Shown one piece after another: positions 1-7,131 of a stretch of 64,000 nucleotides of DNA. Position 1 is the stretch's first letter. The number at the start of each line of letters is the position of its first letter. The translations under genes were made by a program, and so were the position numbers. Origin of the DNA: Bacteroides sp. 51 (GTDB lineage: Bacteria > Bacteroidota > Bacteroidia > Bacteroidales > Bacteroidaceae); contig NZ_QVMI01000002.1 in NCBI RefSeq assembly GCF_010500965.1, positions 124,001 to 188,000 of the forward strand. The letters are read 5' to 3'. Under the pieces are notes generated by a model. It was given only the letters and a program-made list of their open reading frames with translations. It did not search any database and was not told the DNA's origin.

Positions 1-1926
1 CGGGTACACAGGATACCAGTACAATTGGTAAACTATATCACAGCCATCTTCGAAAATGATAATATGACCTGGACGGATTTATTTAGGTTGGCTGCTGTCA
101 ATCCCAAGGTACAACGGTTTATTCAAGAGTACCCACAGTTGATCGAAGATATACGCCCACTTATGGGACAGCCCCGTTCTGCTTCTGTGCATGCTTCCGC
201 TATCATTGTTACTCCTGACACAAAGGATGAGGAGGAAGCCGAATGCTTTGATTTTTTGCCTATTAAAAAAGTTGACGGTCTACTGGTAAGTGAGTTTGAT
301 GGCTATGCAGTGGATGAAATCGGACTATTGAAAGAGGATGTGTTGGCCACTAAGGAACTAAGTAAATTAGGGGCAATCATCTGTATCGTCAATGAAATGT
401 ATCATAAGAACCTGAGCATTGAACATATTATCAGAGATGAGCTGGATGATGAGAAAACCTATGAACTCCTCTCGGAGGGGCATACTCAAAATGTATTTCA
501 GTTTGCCAGTTCTGGTATTACCCGGTTTATTACAGAGGTCCATCCTGACTGTATTGAAGATTTGATCGCCATTAATGCACTTTATCGTCCCGCTACATTA
601 GAAATCGGAGCCACTGATGAATACGTACGCTGCAAGCGAGGTGAGGTGCGCCCTACTTATAACTATGGAACCTACGAAGCGACAAAGAATACGTATGGTA
701 TTATGACATATCAAGAACAGTTTATGTCTATCGCACATACATTGGGAGGATTTAGTTTAGGAAAAACTGACCACTTACGAAAAGCGATTGGTAAGAAAAA
801 AGCAGACCTGATGGCTACCTTGAAAGAGGATTTTATAGAAGGTGCAATAAAAAATGGATGTCCAAAGACCGAAGCACAAGAAATCTGGCATAAGATTGAA
901 GTGGCCGGAAAATATTCTTTTAACCGGTCCCATGCTGCAGCATATGCATTAACAGCTTACTGCGGGGCTTGGCTGAAAGCCAATTTCCCCTCTGCGTTTT
1001 ACACAGTTGCACTGCAATGGGGGGATGATAAAGAAATTCCATCCATTATGTCGGAAATGGAAGAATGTAGCCAAGCAAAGATTGTACCACCGGATATCAA
1101 TGTATCAGAGAAAGAGTTCTATACCGATTATGAAACAGACCGTATTTTCTGGTCACTGACAAGAATAAAGATGGTGGGTAGTAAAACGGTGGAATATATT
1201 CTTGGCGAAAGAACAAAAAATGGACATTTTGTCTCGATAGAAAATTTCATTCACCGGATTTTTAAGTATAAACTAAAGAAATATCAGTATTGGGATGATC
1301 CTGATAGTGCGGAAGAAGAGACCCGGACTCCTGTAAATGCACGACATGTACGACATTTGATACTGGCTGGCTGCTTTGATCAGGTCGAAAAGGTAAAAAC
1401 GGTAACAGACAGGTACCATATTCTTCAGAAAGCCGCACAAGCCCTTGGATTTGAACTTTCTGAAAAGGATTACCCTCCCGGACTGATAGAGCAACACTAT
1501 TTCTGGTCCATGCAACAAATAGCCGTTTCAGGTATCGGGCAGATAGATTATAAACGTATTTATGACGGTTCGCAAGCCAAGAAAGACCAGAAATGCAAGG
1601 TTTCTTATATCAATTTAAAAGATTTACAGGATTACAACAGCGAAGGAAAAAGAGTAGCTGTCTGTGCTACTGTCCTGAGTGTAGATGAACTTTCGTATAG
1701 AGATAAAGTGACTGGTGAGAAGAAGAACTTTGCCAAGATAAAGCTACAACAGAATCTGGATATCACCGAATTGGTCTGCTGGAGTGATTTCTATGTGGAG
1801 AATAAGAAGCAGATAGATGCTCTTAAAGACAAGATTGTAATTGTATCCGCTGTTGTAAAATATAGCGATTACTCAGGAACCAACAATCTTAATACCTATA
1901 AAACTTCTAAACTATATACAGTATAA
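1..1926 (+). CDS. DNA polymerase III alpha subunit (DnaE-like), C-terminal part, cut by window edge
   Basis: The frame is open from base 1 and ends in TAA at 1924-1926, so the start lies left of the window; the TTG at 25 is not a start. The visible 600-plus residues match the C-terminal half of bacterial C-family polymerases. The stretch SFNRSHAAAYALTAYCGAWL followed by LKANFPSAFY is the family's fingers-region signature, and IPSIMSEMEECSQAKIVPPD matches the segment before the helix-hairpin-helix part. An OB-fold-like region (VAVCATVLSVDELSYRDKV) closes the protein. The catalytic Asp residues of the palm would lie upstream and cannot be checked. A DnaQ-like exonuclease follows after 4 bases, and phage-type genes follow on the same strand, so this is more likely a phage or element replicase than the housekeeping dnaE. 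Family call is firm; phage ownership is inferred. Confidence 0.88.
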   Translation, partial: RVHRIPVQLVNYITAIFENDNMTWTDLFRLAAVNPKVQRFIQEYPQLIEDIRPLMGQPRSASVHASAIIVTPDTKDEEEAECFDFLPIKKVDGLLVSEFDGYAVDEIGLLKEDVLATKELSKLGAIICIVNEMYHKNLSIEHIIRDELDDEKTYELLSEGHTQNVFQFASSGITRFITEVHPDCIEDLIAINALYRPATLEIGATDEYVRCKRGEVRPTYNYGTYEATKNTYGIMTYQEQFMSIAHTLGGFSLGKTDHLRKAIGKKKADLMATLKEDFIEGAIKNGCPKTEAQEIWHKIEVAGKYSFNRSHAAAYALTAYCGAWLKANFPSAFYTVALQWGDDKEIPSIMSEMEECSQAKIVPPDINVSEKEFYTDYETDRIFWSLTRIKMVGSKTVEYILGERTKNGHFVSIENFIHRIFKYKLKKYQYWDDPDSAEEETRTPVNARHVRHLILAGCFDQVEKVKTVTDRYHILQKAAQALGFELSEKDYPPGLIEQHYFWSMQQIAVSGIGQIDYKRIYDGSQAKKDQKCKVSYINLKDLQDYNSEGKRVAVCATVLSVDELSYRDKVTGEKKNFAKIKLQQNLDITELVCWSDFYVENKKQIDALKDKIVIVSAVVKYSDYSGTNNLNTYKTSKLYTV

Positions 1927-1930
1927 CGTG

Positions 1931-2698
1931 ATGAAACAAACAAATGAAATTAAGGTATTCACCGGGGTTGGTCTTGACTTCGAAACAGGAGGATTAGACT
2001 GTACAAAGTGCGCTTGTACTCAGATCGCTTTACAAGCCATCCGCTTAGATAGCTTCGAGATTGTTGAACAGTTAAGTTGTTATATTGCTCCTTACAACAA
2101 GCAGGATATAGGCACTCCCAAACGAAAGGTGCTCAGGTCAAAATATGAAGTGGAGAATAAGCCTGCTGAGCCGATGGAGATTGGACGGGTAGCATTAGAT
2201 TACTCTGGAATAACAATGGAAACCCTGTTGGAGCAGGGTATGGACATAAATCAGACAGCGAAAGATACAATTGAATTTATTAAGCGTAATACCCTAAGCA
2301 AAGGAGCCAAGTATAAGCCTATCCTGATCGGACAAAATATCACATTTGATATTGGGTTTCTAACCCAGTTAATGAACTATGCCGGTTTGATTAAAGAACT
2401 TGAGAAAGTCCTTTCAGGAAAGAAAGACTTTTACGGTAATTTCCAGCCGGATTACATAGATACCATTCACCTGGCTCGGTTGGCGTATGCTCATGATAGT
2501 TCCATGGTATCTTATAAACTAGAGCTTATTGCTGAAAAATTGGGCATTGAATTGGATGATGCTCACAATGCTGATGCTGACGTGACAGCCACCTTGAACG
2601 TGGTTCAGGTACTCTCGAACCGTTTACGTTGTTCCGGTGGGCAAGGTGGGGTGGTTATTCATAAAGGTGAAAAGTCCCGGGTTCATTTTAAAATATAA
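1931..2698 (+). CDS. DnaQ-like 3'-5' exonuclease (DEDD family)
   Basis: A 255-residue protein. The ATG at 1931 is preferred over the GTG at 1928 that directly precedes it. Exo I is visible as GLDFETGGLD (Asp and Glu metal ligands), Exo II probably as LIGQNITFDIGFL with its Asp, and Exo III as DDAHNADADVTATLNVV with the His and Asp typical of DEDDh exonucleases. It starts 4 bases after the stop of the DnaE-like polymerase gene, so the two are very probably one operon, and the product would serve as a proofreading or processing nuclease for that polymerase. In the middle, a segment rich in charged residues (roughly 60-110) is longer than in a minimal DnaQ domain. Confidence 0.85.
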   Translation: MKQTNEIKVFTGVGLDFETGGLDCTKCACTQIALQAIRLDSFEIVEQLSCYIAPYNKQDIGTPKRKVLRSKYEVENKPAEPMEIGRVALDYSGITMETLLEQGMDINQTAKDTIEFIKRNTLSKGAKYKPILIGQNITFDIGFLTQLMNYAGLIKELEKVLSGKKDFYGNFQPDYIDTIHLARLAYAHDSSMVSYKLELIAEKLGIELDDAHNADADVTATLNVVQVLSNRLRCSGGQGGVVIHKGEKSRVHFKI

Positions 2699-2703
2699 GA
2701 ATT

Positions 2704-2964
2704 ATGGAGAAAGATATACCTCAGACGGTAACTTTTAAATCGGATGAATTAATGTGCTATGGAGTATTAAATTACGATGGTAATGAGATGATGGCTGCTA
2801 TAACCGGATATGATTTGAATGTGAAATTTAATATGCGGTTAATTAATTCACTGGCCGATGCGGAAAATTGTGCCAATGCTTTGGCTGATGTTTTCTATCA
2901 GGCACTCATGGAACAGCTCCTCGAAAGAAAAGCTGACTTTGTAAAACCAGAGCCTACTTTATAG
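2704..2964 (+). CDS. hypothetical protein, 86 aa
   Basis: Not recognised. The ATG lies 5 bases after the exonuclease stop, so it is almost certainly part of the same transcript. The protein is acidic and soluble, with a beta-rich first half (QTVTFKSDELMCYGVLNYDG) and a helical second half (SLADAENCANALADVFYQAL). No signal peptide or membrane segment is seen. Position in the chain suggests a phage accessory protein. Confidence 0.7.
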   Translation: MEKDIPQTVTFKSDELMCYGVLNYDGNEMMAAITGYDLNVKFNMRLINSLADAENCANALADVFYQALMEQLLERKADFVKPEPTL

Positions 2965-2994
2965 CCTATTCTTAAACAAAAGAAGCATTTTGCG

Positions 2995-3489
2995 ATGAAT
3001 AGTGATGGACAAAAAGAAAAAGTAGAATTAACCTTGGCAGAAGAACGTTTTTGCCATCTGTTTGTGTATGGCGATAGCGATTATGCCGGACAGCATGCTA
3101 TATGTTATGAAGAAGTGTTTGGGCAGGCGGAAAATCTATCGGTGGAAAGCAGAAAGTTTCTTTCTCTACCTCATATCCTTGCAAGGGTTAATGAGTTGGC
3201 CAGGAAACTGCAGGCTGAGACGGAAACAGTTGCAATAAAGTTACAGGTTACTGAAACCCTGAAAGCGATAATGAAGGAAACAGCAACTGCGGAATTTATT
3301 GATAGATTTGGAACAGTACTCTCGCCGGCCCCACTCAGAGCTGTTTCAGTCAATGCGGCCAGAGCACTTTCGGATTTGTATCCCATAAAACATGTACATG
3401 AGTCAAAACTTAGAATCGAAGCAGATGGAGGAGGTGTCACATTCAATGTCATCGTCCCCGAAGCAACCAAAGAAGAGGAAGCCGGGTAA
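2995..3489 (+). CDS. terminase small subunit-like protein
   Basis: A 164-residue protein that opens with LTLAEERFCHLFVYGDSDYA and then QHAICYEEVFG. This resembles the N-terminal helix-turn-helix of small terminases (Leu-Thr-x-x-x-x-x-Phe-x-x-x-Tyr, then a DNA-recognition helix). It continues with LPHILARVNELARKL, comparable to the family segment that follows the HTH. The rest is helical and probably oligomerising, with a beta-rich tail. The large terminase is at 7132-8721, separated by several genes, so the pair is not adjacent as it usually is. The family assignment rests on pattern similarity only; a general HTH phage protein is the alternative. Confidence 0.55.
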   Translation: MNSDGQKEKVELTLAEERFCHLFVYGDSDYAGQHAICYEEVFGQAENLSVESRKFLSLPHILARVNELARKLQAETETVAIKLQVTETLKAIMKETATAEFIDRFGTVLSPAPLRAVSVNAARALSDLYPIKHVHESKLRIEADGGGVTFNVIVPEATKEEEAG

Positions 3490-3637
3490 ACCACCGATAG
3501 AGCGGATTATCTATATCATCATCATTGTCTCTCTGGTGCTATTCGGAATGATAAAGGATAGTGAAGCGGCTGCAAAGCTTATTCACGCAGTTTATGAAGC
3601 TTTTTCAATCTTATTCAATACAACTGCTTATGAGTAA
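3446..3637 (+). CDS. small membrane protein, possible holin-like
   Basis: This short protein (63 residues from the ATG at 3446) overlaps the end of the terminase-like gene in another frame. The 3446 start is favoured over the upstream ATG codons because a GGAGGAGG purine run sits just before it. It has a Lys/Pro-rich N-terminus (KQPKKRKPGKPP), one hydrophobic segment (IIYIIIIVSLVLFGMI) and a short amphipathic tail. Its stop overlaps the ATG of the next gene (ATGAGTAA). Small size, one membrane span and position among phage genes fit a holin-type or membrane-anchor protein, but no family is recognised. Confidence 0.55.
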   Translation: MSSSPKQPKKRKPGKPPIERIIYIIIIVSLVLFGMIKDSEAAAKLIHAVYEAFSILFNTTAYE

Positions 3638-3917
3638 AATTAAAGAATTTGTTATGGAGAATTTCAGGATGATTGTAATGATCGTCTCATTTATCGTAAC
3701 TATGTATGTTCAGCACGTCAATAATACAATGCAACTGGCAGAACTAAAGGAACGATGTGTCAAACTTGAGATCAGAATTCAGGATCAGTATGACCGTATC
3801 GATGCTATAAAACTGGACAAAGCGGTTTTTGAGGCTAATATGGCTCAGTTTACAAGCATTCAGGCTGACCTGAGAGAGATGCGTGCCGATATTAAAGAAC
3901 TACTTCACAATCATTAA
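3630..3917 (+). CDS. membrane-anchored coiled-coil protein
   Basis: A 95-residue protein starting at the ATG that overlaps the previous stop; upstream in-frame codons lie inside the previous gene. It has a hydrophobic segment near residues 12-28 (MIVMIVSFIVTMYV) followed by a long heptad-rich helix (LAELKERCVKLEIRIQDQYD and on to the C-terminus), so a membrane anchor with a coiled coil is expected. Gene order (small membrane proteins with 4-10 base overlaps or gaps) resembles phage lysis modules, but no sequence family is recognised. Confidence 0.6.
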   Translation: MSKIKEFVMENFRMIVMIVSFIVTMYVQHVNNTMQLAELKERCVKLEIRIQDQYDRIDAIKLDKAVFEANMAQFTSIQADLREMRADIKELLHNH

Positions 3918-3926
3918 AGAAGTTTT

Positions 3927-4139
3927 ATGGAAAATGAGAATGTATTTATCCGGATTTGTCCCAGTAAAGAACTTTCAGACTTGCGTCTGGATAAGATGGT
4001 TGGAATGACTGGTTCCATAGTAGAGAAACTTGATTTCAGAGAACGGAAAATAAAGGGTTATATGGTGCAGTTGGAAGCACCTTTTATGGGTGAAACAGTT
4101 TGGTTTATACCTGTTAATTCTATCAAATATGAAGAGTAA
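3927..4139 (+). CDS. hypothetical protein, 70 aa
   Basis: Not recognised. A short beta-rich protein with an SH3-like look (VGMTGSIVEKLDF, GYMVQLEAPFMGETVWFIPV), similar in layout to small phage or plasmid proteins that carry a KOW-type barrel. No signal peptide is seen. It starts 9 bases after the previous stop, and its own stop overlaps the start of the next gene, so it lies in the same transcript. Confidence 0.6.
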   Translation: MENENVFIRICPSKELSDLRLDKMVGMTGSIVEKLDFRERKIKGYMVQLEAPFMGETVWFIPVNSIKYEE

Positions 4140-4737
4140 GGTTATAGCACTGTTGTTAACTGTCTTATTGGTGGTCTGTTCTTTTTCCGGTTATTTGCTT
4201 ACCAAAAACAAGATATTGAAGGAAGAAGTCAGCAAATATAAGCAGAATACCGAAAGTTTATTATCCGGGATAAAACGTATTCAGATAGATTCGACTTCCA
4301 TGGCTGTGGATGTTCAGACGTTGAAGTTAACCTTAGCAGAATACAAACGACACCGGGCTGAAGATACAGAAACCATTCGAAAAATGAGGATCCAAATGAA
4401 GCATCTTCAGGCTATCAGTAAACATAAAGTAGAAGTAAATGCTCCGTTCGATACAGCGGTAAAGGACACCATCATAAAGGATTATCAGGATGAACCGGTA
4501 ACTGCTGGGGTAGTAAAAGTCGAAACACCACATTTAATGATTGATGGAATACTTCAAAATTCCAGATTGTCGGGAACAATCAGGCTACCGGTTGTGCTAA
4601 CTCAAGCTGTTTGGATTGAGAAGAAACATAAGTTTCTATGGTGGAAATGGGGAGTGAAAGCTATTCATCAGACCATCTCATCGAATAATCCATATGTGGA
4701 AATTACCTATTCGGAATATATTATTATAGAAAAATAG
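4129..4737 (+). CDS. membrane-anchored coiled-coil protein (DUF6549-like), possible spanin analogue
   Basis: A 202-residue protein. The ATG at 4129 overlaps the previous stop and gives a clean N-terminal membrane anchor (KVIALLLTVLLVVCSFSGYLL). A coiled coil follows (about residues 28-105), then a globular beta-rich C-terminal domain (VVKVETPHLMIDGIL, IRLPVVLTQAVWIEKKHKF). The architecture, one inner-membrane anchor plus a periplasmic coiled coil, is that of Rz-like inner spanins, and the setting among small membrane genes agrees. It resembles Bacteroidales phage proteins of DUF6549 as I remember them; a profile search would be needed to confirm. The tail runs to within 8 bases of the convergent AraC-type gene. 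Confidence 0.6.
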   Translation: MKSKVIALLLTVLLVVCSFSGYLLTKNKILKEEVSKYKQNTESLLSGIKRIQIDSTSMAVDVQTLKLTLAEYKRHRAEDTETIRKMRIQMKHLQAISKHKVEVNAPFDTAVKDTIIKDYQDEPVTAGVVKVETPHLMIDGILQNSRLSGTIRLPVVLTQAVWIEKKHKFLWWKWGVKAIHQTISSNNPYVEITYSEYIIIEK

Positions 4738-4744
4738 GAAACTC

Positions 4745-5206
4745 CTATTTTTTCTTATCAGAGAATCTTTTACGATAATCATTGGGAGGTTCCCCTACAT
4801 GTTTATAAAAAGCAACATAGAACGATTGGCGACTGGTAAACCCTGCGATTGAAGCAATCTCTCCTATCTTTTTATCTTTATAACACCTGTCTGTCAATAA
4901 GCGTAGAACCTCTTTTATTCGACAGTCATTTAACAAAGAAGGGTAATTCATGCCAAAGCGGGAACTAATGACGGCAGAAAGATAACTGGTATTTGTTTTA
5001 AGTAACTTAGCCAGGTATTTTGCAGAATACTGTGGATCTTTGTATTTTTTCTCTATGATAATGATATTGAAAATCTGATTATACAGTTCTTCAGCCAGAT
5101 CAGTCCCAATCGTTGCTCTATATATGGCTTTCTTTTCTTTATATTTCCTTATATTATAAAGTGGCTTTTGACGGGTCTGCAATATGTCTTTTTTTGTAGT
5201 ACGCAT
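4745..5206 (-). CDS. AraC-family DNA-binding transcriptional regulator (short)
   Basis: A 153-residue protein whose C-terminal half is an AraC/XylS-type double HTH. The first HTH is near YSAKYLAKLLKTNTSYLSAV; the second is near IGEIASIAGFTSRQSFYVAF, followed by the usual VGEPPNDYRKRF end. No ligand-binding or receiver domain is present; the N-terminal third is short and helical. The ATG at 5206 is preferred; an upstream GTG at 5293 in the same frame would add 29 residues that lie inside a strongly base-paired leader (5216-5350). The gene is convergent with the phage-type operon. Target genes are unknown; the histone-like gene and the zinc-ribbon gene are close. Confidence 0.8.
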   Translation of the reverse strand: MRTTKKDILQTRQKPLYNIRKYKEKKAIYRATIGTDLAEELYNQIFNIIIIEKKYKDPQYSAKYLAKLLKTNTSYLSAVISSRFGMNYPSLLNDCRIKEVLRLLTDRCYKDKKIGEIASIAGFTSRQSFYVAFYKHVGEPPNDYRKRFSDKKK

Positions 5207-5215
5207 GCTATCATA

Positions 5216-5350
5216 TAAAAAGCGTGAGACTATAATTATCTCCGCTGAAAGGCACCGCCAAGCACCCGATGGTAGAAATAATACATAGCTCACGCCCTTA
5301 GCGTAAGCATTTGCAAATTATCTACCATCATCTGAGTTAAAATTGGCGGT
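5216..5350 (-). promoter_or_regulatory. structured leader with upstream reading frame and competing terminator
   Basis: Read on the minus strand, three perfectly nested stems are visible. ACCGCCAA (5350-5343) pairs with TTGGCGGT (5261-5254). GATGGTAGA (5329-5321) pairs with TCTACCATC (5276-5268). GCTTACGC (5308-5301) pairs with GCGTGAGC (5295-5288) with one G-U pair. A second partner exists for the last arm: CTCACGC at 5228-5222, directly followed by five U, which would form a terminator and exclude the innermost stem. A 13-codon reading frame (MMVDNLQMLTLRA, 5331-5290) runs through the 5' arms and stops inside the inner stem. This has the logic of transcription attenuation ahead of the AraC-type gene. 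A palindromic mobile repeat is the main alternative. Confidence 0.55.
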
Positions 5351-5514
5351 TTTATCAGTCGGTAATTATTGAATGCTATATCTAAAAATCTTTATAGACT
5401 AAATATATGCCACAAATATAACCAATAAAATTGAATGTGTAAACCAAATCAAGCATAAGCCACTATTCTTCATTGCAAAGAGTTGGCACTTAGGCTAAAA
5501 AACGAGAAAGTTAT

Positions 5515-5545
5515 TTTGTTGGAAATGTCGGGAAGGCTATCTTTG
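5515..5545 (+). promoter_or_regulatory. Bacteroides consensus promoter for the histone-like gene
   Basis: TTTG at 5515-5518, then 19 bases, then TATCTTTG at 5538-5545. This matches the Bacteroides primary sigma consensus (TTTG, 19-21 bases, TAnnTTTG). Transcription would start near 5552, about 20 bases before the ATG at 5572. Confidence 0.75.
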
Positions 5546-5571
5546 CGTAAATTTTAAAACTGTATATAATC

Positions 5572-5748
5572 ATGAAAGAATTAGTAGAAAGCGTTGCTTC
5601 ATTGTATGAGGCTTTTGCAAAAGATGCGAGCTTACAAATTGAGAATGGAAATAAAGCAGCAGGGACTCGTGCCCGTAAGGCATCATTGGAAATTGAAAAG
5701 AAAATGAAAGAGTTCCGCAAGATGTCAATTGAAGCTTCAAAGAAGTAA
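5572..5748 (+). CDS. histone H1-like protein (Hc1-type), 58 aa
   Basis: This small gene reads MKELVESVASLYEAFAKDAS and continues through ENGNKAAGTRARKASLEIEK to SIEASKK. The layout matches the short histone H1-like proteins common in Bacteroides: an acidic/hydrophobic N-terminal helix, a central KAAGTRARKAS motif and a Lys-rich amphipathic C-terminus. These proteins are thought to bind DNA non-specifically. A textbook promoter lies 27 bases upstream of the ATG. Its place inside a phage-derived block could mean phage control of nucleoid structure, or simply a chromosomal gene beside the insertion. Confidence 0.8.
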   Translation: MKELVESVASLYEAFAKDASLQIENGNKAAGTRARKASLEIEKKMKEFRKMSIEASKK

Positions 5749-5820
5749 TATTTAGCTTTTCATTTTAAGAATATGAGGATTATTCCATAATTGGAGTAGT
5801 CCTTTTTATATATAATACAT

Positions 5821-6507
5821 TTATCTTTTCTCCAGTGCTTCCAGTATTTTCCTTTTGCCTGACTGGGAACAAAACCACTCCACATCTTTTGATCCGCACT
5901 TTTGGCAACAGGCATATTGTAGCCTGCTGAATAGCTTCGTTTTATAGGCAAGAGGAGAGATGCAGGAACATTTATTGCAAAACACACTTTCGCGTGTAGA
6001 ATCATCTATTTCCAGTCGGATGGCTAACAGGAACAGATGGAACTCTTCAAGAATAGCCGCACTTCTATCTTTGATAGTTTCCTTATTATTGTACAGCAAA
6101 TACCCTTCTTCATTCAAATCGAAATCTTCGGCCAGGCAGTCGAACTGGATATATTTGCTGTCGTACGAAGTATATTGTACGATGTTGAGCATTTTATTAA
6201 ATCCACGTTCAACGGAAATTTTACCAGATATGACATCCTCGGCTGTATGGATGGCGTATAACTCTATAATTTTATCTTCATCTTCATAAATGTCTAACCC
6301 CAGTTTTTCTGTAACCAAAGCAAAATACTTATCGACAATTTCGAATCGCTCGTCATCCAACCCAGCCAAAATATAAATATCTTCCGGTTCATAACCATTC
6401 TTCATCAAAGTCAAAGCAAAGTTTACGTATTTCTTTGCGTTGAATCCTTTGAATAATCTTTCTGCACGGATTAGATTTATCTGTTCCTGTAATTCATTCT
6501 TTTCCAT
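5821..6507 (-). CDS. hypothetical protein with C-terminal zinc ribbon
   Basis: A 228-residue protein from the ATG at 6507 (MEKNELQEQINLIRAERLFK). Longer in-frame extensions to 6735 run over the divergent DUF5675 gene and are unlikely. The body is helical and acidic. The C-terminus has a likely zinc ribbon: CNKCSC, then after about 20 residues CCQKCG, giving two Cys-x-x-Cys knuckles, followed by a basic tail (SGKRKILEALEKR). No enzyme motif is seen. It is divergent from the DUF5675 gene, with 91 bases between starts. Function unknown; a nucleic-acid or protein-binding accessory protein is plausible. Confidence 0.65.
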   Translation of the reverse strand: MEKNELQEQINLIRAERLFKGFNAKKYVNFALTLMKNGYEPEDIYILAGLDDERFEIVDKYFALVTEKLGLDIYEDEDKIIELYAIHTAEDVISGKISVERGFNKMLNIVQYTSYDSKYIQFDCLAEDFDLNEEGYLLYNNKETIKDRSAAILEEFHLFLLAIRLEIDDSTRESVFCNKCSCISPLAYKTKLFSRLQYACCQKCGSKDVEWFCSQSGKRKILEALEKR

Positions 6508-6598
6508 ACTGATGGCTCGTTGTAAACCAAGTGCAAACATAAAACATATTTGGGAGTTCCTGGCTATTCTTCTTAAAAAACATAGCAAAGATAAAAAT

Positions 6599-7036
6599 AT
6601 GAAATTACTGCTTAAACGAAAATTCAAGGGAGAGAAATATACGATTGGAGATTTGTATATTGACGGAAAATTCTTTTGTAATACGATTGAGGACCGCGTA
6701 AGGAAATTGCCATTAGAATGTCCATATACTCCCAAAGGACAAGCGTGTAAGTGTAATGGAAAGGTGTACGCTCAGACAGCTATACCAGATGGGAGCTACA
6801 AAATAACAATGGAACACAGCCCCCGATTTAAACGAGTTCTTCCCCGATTACACAATGTACCTCATTTTATCGGAATTTTGATACATTCAGGAACAACAGA
6901 AGAGCATAGTGCCGGATGCATTATTGTTGGTGAGAACAAAGTAAAAGGTAAAGTTCTTAATTCGCGAATCATTTCCGATAAGTTAAATACAATTCTGTTG
7001 AAAGAGCAAGATATATCCATTACTATAGAAGATTAA
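6599..7036 (+). CDS. DUF5675-family protein, L,D-transpeptidase-like motif
   Basis: A 145-residue protein starting at the ATG at 6599 (MKLLLKRKFKGEKYTIGDLY). The fold-defining stretch GDLYIDGKFFCNTIEDRVRK, then IPDGSYKITMEHSPRF, then IGILIHSGTTEEHSAGCIIV matches the DUF5675 proteins of Bacteroidales phages and elements. The last part resembles the active site of YkuD-type L,D-transpeptidases, where a His precedes a Ser-x-Gly-Cys, here His then SAGC. A role in cell-wall processing (lysis) is therefore possible but not shown. There is no signal peptide. It lies just upstream of the large terminase. Confidence 0.65.
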   Translation: MKLLLKRKFKGEKYTIGDLYIDGKFFCNTIEDRVRKLPLECPYTPKGQACKCNGKVYAQTAIPDGSYKITMEHSPRFKRVLPRLHNVPHFIGILIHSGTTEEHSAGCIIVGENKVKGKVLNSRIISDKLNTILLKEQDISITIED

Positions 7037-7070
7037 TCCCTATCATTTATAACCCATCCATGTGTTCAGG

Positions 7071-7105
7071 CTCTATTCTTTGATATGAGAGTATTAAGAA
7101 TAGAG
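7071..7105 (+). repeat. hairpin between DUF5675 and terminase genes
   Basis: CTCTATTCTT (7071-7080) and AAGAATAGAG (7096-7105) form a perfect 10-bp stem with a 15-base loop. It sits between the DUF5675 stop and the terminase start. It is not followed by a long U-run on either strand, so it may be a weak terminator, an mRNA-stabilising element or a binding site. Confidence 0.5.
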
Positions 7106-7131
7106 TTACAAAAGTTAAATGCTTTACATTA

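Noticed and set aside
5207-5293. N-terminal extension of the AraC-type protein from the GTG at 5293
   Set aside because: The extra 29 residues lie inside the base-paired leader and have no HTH or signal features; the ATG at 5206 fits better.
5216-5350. Known self-cleaving ribozyme (twister, hammerhead or pistol class)
   Set aside because: Some short strings look similar, but the conserved cores of these classes are not present in the right order.
6508-6735. N-terminal extension of the zinc-ribbon protein up to 6735
   Set aside because: It would overlap the divergent DUF5675 gene and its promoter region; the composition is not protein-like.
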